Of a DNA stretch of 36,285 nucleotides, positions 26,576-33,614 are shown piece after piece. The stretch spans positions 1 through 36,285 of the forward strand of contig JACQVW010000765.1 in NCBI GenBank assembly GCA_016209535.1, given 5' to 3'. How positions within the stretch are numbered: the first letter of the stretch is position 1; each line of letters starts with the position of its first letter. Below the pieces are notes generated by a model. That model saw nothing but the letters and a program-made list of their open reading frames with translations, made no database searches and had not been told where the DNA came from. Source of the DNA: Planctomycetota bacterium. GTDB taxonomy: Bacteria > Planctomycetota > UBA8108 > SXIK01. Position numbers and translations under genes: made by a program.

Positions 26576-26719
26576 CTACCCCCCCGGCACCTCGTTGACC
26601 GTGTACGCAGCCTCGTCGTGGACGAGCGGCTCACCCGCCGCGCTGCGGGCTCCTGCGGCGCGGAGGCGGTACACGCGGCCCGGGACGAGGGCGCCGAGGT
26701 CCAGGTCCACGCGGAGGCC
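26576..26719 (-). repeat. Repeat copy inside the 3' end of the giant CxxCH gene
   Basis: This is the intact-gene counterpart of the 25429-25572 fragment, encoding VDLDLGALVPGRVYRLRAAG through the stop codon. The two copies are direct repeats about 1.15 kb apart with 14 mismatches in 144 bases. Confidence 0.85.
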
Positions 26720-29700
26720 ATCGGGGCTGGCGCGCGCCTCGAGGACCCGCACCGTGGTCCTCTCGAGCTCGGGCGAGCCGTATTCCGGCCCGTAAGAGTA
26801 GCGGTAGTGGTGAATGGCGTAGGAGGCGGGGTCGCCCGATGATCTCGGGTCGGCCGGCCGCGTGAAGACGAGCTCGAAGCCGCGAGGCCTCGCGTGCATC
26901 TCCCGGACCTCGAAGGGCGTCTCGCCCGTGAAGTCGATGCGGTACAGCGCGCCGCGGTCGGGCTGGCCCATCCACGCGGGCTCGGTGATGCTCCCGACGT
27001 AGAGGCACCCCTCGGGGCCGAAGGCGAGGACGAGCGGCCCGAGGAGGCCCGCGCCCCAGAAGGGGAAGCAGGCGCCCTGGGTCTCGCCGTTCACGTCCTC
27101 GATCTGCGCCCGGATGATCGCGCCGCCCGTGTAGAGCTCGGCGAGGAAGATCTGGCCCGAGAAGGGGCCGAACTTGCCGCCGGTTGCGTCCAGCGCGAGG
27201 CCATTGATGGACCGCGCCCAGGCGTAGGGGACCCACACCGACGTCCCGCCGGCGGGCTTGTCGCGGTGCTGGAGCTGCTCTGGGTTCGGGAAGCCGTAGA
27301 AGCGGCCGGGCCGCACGCGGCAGAGGCGGTTCGCGGCGACCCACTCGCCCTGGTTGTCGGTGATGCAGAGCCCGCCGTCGGGGCCGAGGCACCAGCCCAC
27401 GGGGTTCCGGAAGCCGAAGGCCACGTCCGCGACGGAGCCGTCGGGGCGCAGGCGGAGCGCGGAGCCGGCGCCGCGCTGCGTCCGGTTCGCCCAGGGCGCA
27501 AGGCCGAAGAGGAAGGAGCCGTCGGGCTCGGGCACGAGGCCGTAGGCCCAGTCGTAGCTCGAGACGAGGCCCTGGGGCCACGTGAAGACGCGCTCGACGA
27601 CCTCGGCGCGGCCATCGCCGTCCGGGTCGCGGAGGCGCGTGATGTTCCTCCGGTGGAGGACGTAGAGGTCGTCGCCGCGGTGCACCATGCCGTAGGGCTC
27701 CTGGAAGGGCCCCGCGTGCTCGGCGAGGCGCGCCTCCCCGCCGGGCCCGGAGGCATCCACGCGGTGGACGAGGCCCATCTTCATGCTGGCGACGAAGAGC
27801 TTGCCGTCCGAGGGCCGCGCCGCGAGGGCGCAGGGCATGACGAGCCCCGCCGCCGGGTCGCGCAGCTCGACCGCGCGGTAGCCGGGCCGGGCCGCGGGCG
27901 GCTCGCGGCGCTCCTCGGGCGAGATCGGCGACGGCGCGGGCGCGGGCTCGTCGCGCCGCGCCGCGGCGGGCTTCGCGAGCGCGTCGCGCCCGTAGCGGAG
28001 CTCGACCGCCGCCTGCGCCTGGCCCAGCGCGAGAGCGACCGTCGTGATCGACGCGGCGCCGCTCGCGTCGTGCGCCACGCGCTCCTGGCCCGGCGCGGGC
28101 CGCCCCCAGCGCGCAGGGTCGGCGCCCGCCGGGAGCGCCGCGAGCACGTGGACCTGAGCGCACGGCGGCAAGCCGCTCCAGCGCACGCGCCGCAGCAGCG
28201 TGCGGGCCGGGCCCGAGTCCTCGAGGCGCAGCTCCTCGGTCGCCTCGACCCTCGCGTCCCCGACCGCGAGCCGGGTCCGGATGCGGACGCCGTCCTCGAG
28301 CACCTCGAAGCCGAGGAACCGGTGCCGCGCGACGAGCGCGTCGGCGTTCCGCGGCGGCTCGAGGGGCCGCGGCTCGCCGAAGCCGAAGGGGATGGCGGGC
28401 CCGAAGGGCGCGGCGACGGGCTCCCCCTCGAGGAGCCACGTCCGCCAGCCCGAGTCGTCGCGGAGGAGTGCTGCCTCCTCCCACCACGAGCCGAGCGCGA
28501 GCCGCTCGACGTCGTAGACGAGCACGTCGCGCGAGGGGAGCTGCACGACGAGCGCCTCGACGGCGCCGCTGCCGGGTACGCGGAGCGGGAGCTGCGACGC
28601 CCTCGGGCGTTCGCCCGGTCGAGGGGGTGGCAGCGGCGACGGAGGGCGCATGCGCGGCGGCTTCCCTGCCGGGGCGCCGGCGAGGTAGCGCCAGAGCGCC
28701 TCCTTTTCTCGCTCCGGGTCCCCGCCGAGCTGCGAGCGCGCCGCGCCGTGGGGAAAGAAGGCCGGCATGGGCGTCGCGGGAAGGAAGCGCCGTGGCTCCT
28801 CGAGCCACCGGTCGAACCATTCGCGGCGCACGCGGCGCGCGATCGCCGTGAGGTCGGGCCCCGCCGAGCCGGGCTCGGCATGGAAGTCCGAGGACCGCTT
28901 CCAGGCGTGGCAGGCGATGCACGCGTAGCCGCCGTGGCCCGCGAGCGCGCGGCCCTCCTCGGCAAGGGCGGCGTCCTCGCCGGCCGCAGGCGCCCCGGGC
29001 GCCGCGGGTACGCCGGGCGCACCGGGTACACCAGGCGGCCTGGCCTCCGCCGGCGCCTCGACCGGCAGGTCGACGAGCTCCCCATCGCCCTCGAGGAGCG
29101 CGCGGACGGCCTCTCGACCGTGCGGGCCGTAAGCCGGCATGCGGTAGGTGTACCAGTGCGGGCGCACGCCGGAGACGCCGCGCTCGGCGGCCTCGAGGAG
29201 GTACGCGGGCTGGAACCGGCTCCCGGCGCCCGCCAGGGACGGCACCCGCAGGTAGGGGAGCCGCGCCGGGAACATCTCGTGGTGCACGCGGAGGACGACC
29301 CCTTCGAGGGGCGACGCGTCGCCGGGAGCACGCGGGTGGCAGCGGATGCAGCCGAGGCGGCGCAGCGTGAGCTGTCCCGTCTGGAACGGCGAGTCGCGCC
29401 AGCCTTCGCGGGCCGCCGCGAGGAAGGCCTCGAGCGCGGCCCGCTCGGCGCTCGTGAGCGCGAAGCGCGGTAGCGTGCGGCCCGCGAGGCAGCCCCTCGC
29501 GGCATCCTCGGCCCCGGGAGGCCCGAAGGGCACCGGGCCGGCCGGCTCCGGCAGCCCCTCGTGGCAGGCGCCGCAGCGCCGGCGCTCGAGGAGGCGTCTC
29601 GCGGCCTCGGCGAGGAGGTCCTCGGGCACGTCACCGGCGGCGCCGACGCGCGAGGCGTCGAGGCCGAGGTCCGCCACGACCGCCGCGACGTCGGCCGGGC

Positions 29701-30850
29701 CCGGCGCGGCGGCGGGAGCGCCCTCGAGCGGGCCGCCGGCCCCGCCCTCGAGGAGGAAGCTCGCGACCTCGAGGGCCTCGTCCCGGGAGAGATCGAAGCG
29801 CGGCATGCGGCCGTCCGGGTGCCGGGAGAGGGGGTCGAGGATGACCTCCGCGACCTCGGCGATGCCCATGCGCAGCCCGAGGCGCTCGAGGGGCCGGCGC
29901 GCGGGGTCGTCGCCGGGGCCCTCCGTGTCCGGGAGGAGGTGGCAGGCGACGCACCCGGTCTCCACGAACCGCTTCTTCCCCTCGCGCCAGGGGCGCGGCG
30001 CCTCCTCGGGCGGAGCGGGGCGCCTCGAGCGAAGGAGGTGCTCGGCGATGATCCATCGCTCGGCGAGCCCACGGCCGCCGGGCTCGAAGAGGCGCGGCAT
30101 GCGCGCTTGAGGGTGGAGCGAGCGGGGATCGTCGAGCCACCGCAAGAGCCACTCGCGCGTCGCCCGGGAGCCGAGGCGCTCGAGCCTCGACCCCGGCCCG
30201 GGCGCCACGTCGCGCTCGTCCGGGAGCGCGTGGCACCGCAGGCAGCCGTGGTCCAGGGCGAGCGCGTGGCCCTCGTCGATCGCCCGGAGGGCTGCGACCT
30301 CGGGCGGCTCGGCGGCCGCGCGGTGGCTCGCGGCCCAGGCCGGGAAGGGCTCGCGGCGGAAGCTCGAGCCCTCCCACCAGAGCTGGAGGCGCGCGGGTCC
30401 ATCCTCGGGCGACTCGTACTCGAGCGCGACCTCGTGCTCGCCCTCGGCAAGGGTCGCCGGCACGCCCTCGACCCAGGAGCCGTCTCCGTCCCCATCCCCG
30501 CCCTCGCCCCCGCCCCGTGCGCCCTCGAGCGCGAGCGCGCCGTCGACGCGCAGCGCGACGCGGCCCGCGACGCGCGCTGCCCAGCGCACGCGGTCCTCCT
30601 CCTCGAGGACGAGCGTCCCCGTCCAGCGCGCCCGAAACCGGCTCGTGCCGAGGACCGGGTGCGGGGACGAGAGGCCCCAGGTGAACGCCGGCCGCGGCTC
30701 GACCCGCACGATGCTTCGCGGCGGCCCGGGCCCGCCGGCCACCTGGTACGCGGCGATCCAGCCCGGCGCGAGGGGGCTCGGCTCCTGGGCTGCGGCCGGC
30801 AGCGTGAGCGAGAGGAGGGCGGCCGCGGCTCGTGGGACAAGGAAGCTCAT
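26576..30850 (-). CDS. Giant exported PA14/multi-CxxCH/propeller protein
   Basis: 1424 residues from ATG 30850 with GGAG eight bases upstream; the 1706-aa track ORF overextends. Signal peptide ends LTLPAAAQ. Residues about 30-170 resemble a PA14-type sandwich (FRARWTGTLVLEEEDRVRWAARVAG). Five heme-binding motifs follow: CLRCH (203-207), CVACH (300-304), CGACH (426-430), CIRCH (501-505) and CIACH (644-648). A sandwich-like region leads to a C-terminal sugar-dehydrogenase-type propeller (YGMVHRGDDLYVLHRRNITRLRDPDGDGRAEVVERV, AFGPEGCLYVGSITEPAWMG) and a final small beta domain. Such PVC-type heme proteins probably oxidise sugars or related compounds in the periplasm and pass electrons along the hemes; substrate unknown. 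It diverges from the HhH gene across 163 bases. Confidence 0.94.
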   Translation of the reverse strand: MSFLVPRAAAALLSLTLPAAAQEPSPLAPGWIAAYQVAGGPGPPRSIVRVEPRPAFTWGLSSPHPVLGTSRFRARWTGTLVLEEEDRVRWAARVAGRVALRVDGALALEGARGGGEGGDGDGDGSWVEGVPATLAEGEHEVALEYESPEDGPARLQLWWEGSSFRREPFPAWAASHRAAAEPPEVAALRAIDEGHALALDHGCLRCHALPDERDVAPGPGSRLERLGSRATREWLLRWLDDPRSLHPQARMPRLFEPGGRGLAERWIIAEHLLRSRRPAPPEEAPRPWREGKKRFVETGCVACHLLPDTEGPGDDPARRPLERLGLRMGIAEVAEVILDPLSRHPDGRMPRFDLSRDEALEVASFLLEGGAGGPLEGAPAAAPGPADVAAVVADLGLDASRVGAAGDVPEDLLAEAARRLLERRRCGACHEGLPEPAGPVPFGPPGAEDAARGCLAGRTLPRFALTSAERAALEAFLAAAREGWRDSPFQTGQLTLRRLGCIRCHPRAPGDASPLEGVVLRVHHEMFPARLPYLRVPSLAGAGSRFQPAYLLEAAERGVSGVRPHWYTYRMPAYGPHGREAVRALLEGDGELVDLPVEAPAEARPPGVPGAPGVPAAPGAPAAGEDAALAEEGRALAGHGGYACIACHAWKRSSDFHAEPGSAGPDLTAIARRVRREWFDRWLEEPRRFLPATPMPAFFPHGAARSQLGGDPEREKEALWRYLAGAPAGKPPRMRPPSPLPPPRPGERPRASQLPLRVPGSGAVEALVVQLPSRDVLVYDVERLALGSWWEEAALLRDDSGWRTWLLEGEPVAAPFGPAIPFGFGEPRPLEPPRNADALVARHRFLGFEVLEDGVRIRTRLAVGDARVEATEELRLEDSGPARTLLRRVRWSGLPPCAQVHVLAALPAGADPARWGRPAPGQERVAHDASGAASITTVALALGQAQAAVELRYGRDALAKPAAARRDEPAPAPSPISPEERREPPAARPGYRAVELRDPAAGLVMPCALAARPSDGKLFVASMKMGLVHRVDASGPGGEARLAEHAGPFQEPYGMVHRGDDLYVLHRRNITRLRDPDGDGRAEVVERVFTWPQGLVSSYDWAYGLVPEPDGSFLFGLAPWANRTQRGAGSALRLRPDGSVADVAFGFRNPVGWCLGPDGGLCITDNQGEWVAANRLCRVRPGRFYGFPNPEQLQHRDKPAGGTSVWVPYAWARSINGLALDATGGKFGPFSGQIFLAELYTGGAIIRAQIEDVNGETQGACFPFWGAGLLGPLVLAFGPEGCLYVGSITEPAWMGQPDRGALYRIDFTGETPFEVREMHARPRGFELVFTRPADPRSSGDPASYAIHHYRYSYGPEYGSPELERTTVRVLEARASPDGLRVDLDLGALVPGRVYRLRAAGARSAAGEPLVHDEAAYTVNEVPGG

Positions 30851-31013
30851 GGTGGAGGCTCCAGGGAGGCGTCGCGCGCGGGCACGGCCCGCTCGAGGGA
30901 CCCTCAGGATACCCGAGGGGCTCCCGGAGCGAGGTGGAGTTCTCTCCGCCCAGGCCGCAAACTTGAGGCGTCCCTCGCGGCGAGGCCGCCGAGCTTGGAA
31001 GGACGGAGCAGGC

Positions 31014-31970
31014 ATGGAAGCTGAAGCCGAAGCCGAAGCCGGAGCGAAGCCGCTCACGAACGCCGAGATCGCCGGGCGCCTCAACGAGGTGGCGGGGCTC
31101 CTCGAGGCGCAAGGCGCGAACCCTTTCCGCGTCGCGGCGTACCGCAAGGCGGCGGGGGTCCTCGAGGGCCTCGCGCGCCCCGTCAGCGAGGTCTTCGAGG
31201 CCGAGGGCGAGGTGGGCCTCGAGCGGCTGCCCGGGATCGGCCGGTCGCTCGGGAGCTCCATCGAGCGCCTCCTCCGGACGGGGAAGCTGGGGCTCCTCGA
31301 GCGGCTCCGCGGCGGCGCGGGGCCCGAGCGGCTCCTCGAGACCGTGCCGACGATCGGCCCGGTCCTCGCGGCGCGCCTCCACGCGGAGCTGGGGATCGAG
31401 GCGCTCGAGGACCTGGAGCGGGCGGCGAACGACGGGCGCCTCGAGCGGTTCCCCGGCTTCGGCCCGAAGCGCGTCCGCGCCGTGAGGGAGGCCCTCGCGG
31501 GCAGGTTCCGCCGCCCGCCCGCGGGGCGCGCCCCCGAGGCGCGGCCGAGGCCCCGGGCCGCGGACGAGCCTCCCGTCGAGGAGCTCCTCGACGTGGACGA
31601 GGAGTACCGGCGCAGGGCGAGGAGGCGGGACCTGCCGAGGATCTCGCCGAGGCGCTTAAACCCCACCGGCGAGGCGTGGCTGCCGGTGCTCCACACGGAG
31701 CGCTCGGGCCGCCACTACACGGCCCTCTTCTCGAACACCGCCCGCGCCCACGAGCTGGGCGCGACGCGCGACTGGGTCGTCATCTACCGCGACGACCAGG
31801 GCGGCGGCGGCCGCTGGACGGTCGTCACGGCCCGGTACGGCAGGCTCCGGGGCCTCCGCATCGTCCGCGGCCGCGAGGGCGAGTGCGAGGAGCGCTACCG
31901 GAGCGTCGCGGCGGGCGGGCCAGCGCTCGCGCCCGCGCCGCCCGGTCCGAAGAACTCCGTCGAGAAGTAG
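31014..31970 (+). CDS. PolX-N-terminal/helix-hairpin-helix protein without polymerase
   Basis: 318 residues from ATG 31014 with GGAG upstream; the track start is too early. LTNAEIAGRLNEVAGLLEAQGANPFRVAAYRKAAGVLEGL is the 8-kDa-type domain of bacterial PolX. Helix-hairpin-helix motifs follow: LPGIGRSLGSSIERLL, VPTIGPVLAARLHAELG and FPGFGPKRVRAVREAL. No palm catalytic acids or PHP domain occur. The C-terminal domain EAWLPVLHTERSGRHYTALFSNTARAHELGATRDWVVIYRDD recurs in orphan HhH proteins. The final 20 residues (AAGGPALAPAPPGPKNSVEK) lie next to the truncated PLP gene and may be altered. Likely binds nicked or structured DNA; role unknown. Confidence 0.88.
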   Translation: MEAEAEAEAGAKPLTNAEIAGRLNEVAGLLEAQGANPFRVAAYRKAAGVLEGLARPVSEVFEAEGEVGLERLPGIGRSLGSSIERLLRTGKLGLLERLRGGAGPERLLETVPTIGPVLAARLHAELGIEALEDLERAANDGRLERFPGFGPKRVRAVREALAGRFRRPPAGRAPEARPRPRAADEPPVEELLDVDEEYRRRARRRDLPRISPRRLNPTGEAWLPVLHTERSGRHYTALFSNTARAHELGATRDWVVIYRDDQGGGGRWTVVTARYGRLRGLRIVRGREGECEERYRSVAAGGPALAPAPPGPKNSVEK

Positions 31971-31978
31971 CGCTCCAT

Positions 31979-32212
31979 GCTCGTCGAGCCGCTCGAGGCC
32001 TCGACCACCTCTCTCCCGTCGCGCACGTCGCCCCGGCGCCAGGCCTTCTCGAGGATGTAGCGCGCGATCCGGTCCTTGATCGAGCCGCTCGGGTTGAGGA
32101 GCTCGAGATTCACGTGGACCTGCGGTCCTTGCCCGAGCCGCACGGCGACGAGCGGCGTGGGCCCGATGGCCTGGAGGTACCGGCCCTCGGTGGGGAGGTC
32201 GTGGGGGTGCAT
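31979..32212 (-). pseudogene. N-terminal fragment of a cysteine-synthase-type PLP enzyme
   Basis: From ATG 32212 the frame reads LQAIGPTPLVAVRLG, then VHVNLELLNPSGSIKDRIARYILEKAWRRGDVRDGREVVEASSGSTS. This is the first 75 or so residues of the cysteine synthase/cystathionine beta-synthase fold, including the PLP-binding lysine in SIKDR and the substrate loop SSGSTS. The family then continues for over 200 residues, but here the frame runs into the complement of the HhH gene (MERYFSTEFFG) and homology stops. The rest of the gene was lost where it now abuts the HhH gene's end. No clear ribosome site is seen. Confidence 0.82.
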
Positions 32213-32230
32213 GGGGGAGGCCCTTCGAGC

Positions 32231-32313
32231 GTACAGGCAAGCGCTGGGGGGTCCAATGCCGAGGCCGGGGCCGCGAAAGATCCTTGTCCCGAGCGCGCTT
32301 TCCAGGAGAGAGA
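32231..32313. repeat. 83-bp repeat, left copy
   Basis: Matches 33479-33561 at 73 of 83 positions, in the same orientation; the inner 34 bases (CAATGCCGAGGCCGGGGCCG through CTTGT, 32254-32287) are identical. It lies between the truncated PLP gene and HigBA. It is not part of a convincing gene and looks like a dispersed noncoding repeat. Confidence 0.85.
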
Positions 32314-32432
32314 GGAAGCGCTGGGGCTGCGGCTGGGAGTGGTTCGAGGCCATGCCGGGAGGAGGGTACCGCGAGCACGCGGCCGGGCCGAGAGGGCGCA
32401 GGTAGCCACGGGGCAACAGCAAACGATGACGC

Positions 32433-32461
32433 TTGACGTGAATAACGCGGCGCGTTACTAT
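32433..32461 (+). promoter_or_regulatory. HigBA promoter with embedded palindromic operator
   Basis: TTGACG (32433-32438) and TACTAT (32456-32461) are separated by exactly 17 bases, an excellent sigma-70-type promoter. The spacer holds TAACGCG-G-CGCGTTA (32443-32457), a perfect 15-bp palindrome overlapping the -10, an ideal operator for HigA autoregulation. The ATG of higB begins six bases past the -10, so transcription should start at the A or next to it and the mRNA would be leaderless. Confidence 0.85.
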
Positions 32462-32466
32462 CCGGC

Positions 32467-32745
32467 ATGATCGTATCGTTCAAGTGCGCCGACACGGAGG
32501 CGCTCGCGAACGGCCGGCGCGTCAGGCGATTCGTGAGCATCGAGTCGGTCGCGCGGCGCAAGCTTCGACAGATGCAGATCGCGGGACGACTCCAGGACCT
32601 CCGGGTGCCGCCCGGCAATCGGCTCGAAGCGCTCAAGGCCGAACGCGCCGGGCAATACAGCATCCGTGTGAACGATCAGTTCCGGGTCTGCTTCCGCTGG
32701 ACGGCTGCAGGTGCCGAGGACGTCGAGATCGTGGACTACCATTGA
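32467..32745 (+). CDS. higB: HigB-type mRNA-cleaving toxin
   Basis: 92-residue RelE/HigB-family ribonuclease, which cuts mRNA on the ribosome. The sequence MIVSFKCADTEALANGRRVRRF, IESVARRKLRQMQIAGRLQDLRVPPGNRLEALKAERAGQYSIRVNDQFRVCFRWTAAGAEDVEIVDYH is complete, with the typical VPPGNRLE, YSIRVNDQ(F/Y)R and EIVDYH motifs. Toxin comes before antitoxin, the HigBA order. There is no ribosome site because the promoter's expected start point falls on the ATG. HigA follows after 12 bases. A beheaded relative is found at 24.5 kb. Confidence 0.95.
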   Translation: MIVSFKCADTEALANGRRVRRFVSIESVARRKLRQMQIAGRLQDLRVPPGNRLEALKAERAGQYSIRVNDQFRVCFRWTAAGAEDVEIVDYH

Positions 32746-32757
32746 GGGAGACGGACC

Positions 32758-33075
32758 ATGGCCAAGCTCAAGCCTGTTACACCGGGCGAGCTCCTGAGCG
32801 AGGAGTTCTTGAAGCCAATGGGCATCTCGCAGTATCGCCTCGCCAAGGAGATCGGTGTTCCCGCTCAGCGGATCGGTGAGATCGTGGCGGGCAGGCGGGC
32901 GATCACCGCCGACACGGATCTGCGCCTGTGCCGGTTCTTCGGCCTCTCCAACGGCTACTGGCTGCGCGCCCAGGCGGCCTACGACACGGAGGTTGCAGAG
33001 GAGGCGCTCTCGGATGCGCTGAAAAAGATCAAGCCGTGGCAGGGGCTTCGGGCCCGAGCCAGTCACAGAATCTAG
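32758..33075 (+). CDS. higA: HigA-type antitoxin and operon repressor
   Basis: 105-residue Xre-type helix-turn-helix protein: TPGELLSEEFLKPMGISQYRLAKEIGVPAQRIGEIVAGRRAITADTDLRLCRFFGLSNGYWLRAQAAYD. It neutralises HigB and represses the operon, here probably through the TAACGCGGCGCGTTA palindrome. GGGAG lies about eight bases before the ATG, unlike the leaderless toxin gene. A strong terminator follows 64 bases downstream, so the operon has just two genes. Confidence 0.95.
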   Translation: MAKLKPVTPGELLSEEFLKPMGISQYRLAKEIGVPAQRIGEIVAGRRAITADTDLRLCRFFGLSNGYWLRAQAAYDTEVAEEALSDALKKIKPWQGLRARASHRI

Positions 33076-33139
33076 CCAGGTGCTGGAGCGGACGGCTGGC
33101 GCCACGCGCCACGGGGCTGGCGGCAGGCGTGCGAACTGT

Positions 33140-33189
33140 CGGCGTGGTTCAAGATCGGGCAACACCCGATCTTGAACCACGCCGTTTTT
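33140..33189 (+). terminator. Strong Rho-independent terminator of HigBA
   Basis: CGGCGTGGTTCAAGATCGGG, loop CAACA, then CCCGATCTTGAACCACGCCG: a perfect 20-bp stem followed at once by TTTTT (33185-33189). Its direction fits the end of the higBA transcript. The stem is unusually long and perfect for a terminator. Confidence 0.88.
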
Positions 33190-33614
33190 CCCGGACCATC
33201 GGACGCCATTCCTGGGCTGAAATGCCCTGTTTTCCGGGGCCCTCCAGCGGTTTCCCGCTCATTGGCCATCCAGAGAACGGCGGCTCCCCACGCTGTTCGG
33301 CTGCCACGCCGGCGCCGCACGCGCGTCGCCTGGGAAGGCCCCTGGGGCCCTCTGCAAACTGGAAGAAAGCGTGAGAAAGAGGGGCCTCACCTGTCCCCGA
33401 TGGGATGGCGCCGTGAAGCGCCTTCTTGGAGGTCACGCCATCCGAAGGGAGCCTACGCCGCTCGCGTTCGCCCAGAGGGTACCGGCAAGCGCTCCGGAGT
33501 TCAATGCCGAGGCCGGGGCCGCGAAAGATCCTTGTTCCGGGCGCGCACTCCAGGGGAGAGAATGATCAGCATCTCCGGTCGGGCGCAGGGGAAGGTGGGA
33601 GGAAGGATCCGCCC
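33190..33614. other. Noncoding, structured region before the last gene
   Basis: No credible gene. It contains a possible cruciform GGATGGCG/CGCCATCC (33403-33443) enclosing GGCGC-CGTGAA-GCGCC, the right copy of the 83-bp repeat (33479-33561) and the ribosome site GGGAGGAAGG ahead of the GTG at 33615. The promoter of the last gene should lie here but no clear hexamers were found. Confidence 0.55.
33479..33561. repeat. 83-bp repeat, right copy
   Basis: Direct-repeat partner of 32231-32313, offset 1248 bases; the 34-base core 33502-33535 is identical. It ends 53 bases before the start of the last gene, so it may lie in its leader. Confidence 0.85.

Noticed and set aside
25429-26719. Attachment sites of an integrated mobile element
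   Set aside because: The repeats differ mostly at silent codon positions and no integrase is present, which fits a paralog remnant better than att sites; kept only as an alternative.
26894-29473. 859-aa plus-strand ORF
   Set aside because: Antisense to the heme/propeller gene, whose CxxCH motifs and signal peptide fix the coding strand.
33190-33614. Possible CRISPR or small RNA gene in the structured noncoding region
   Set aside because: No regularly spaced repeats; only isolated hairpins and one copy of the 83-bp repeat, so no array or defined RNA can be claimed.
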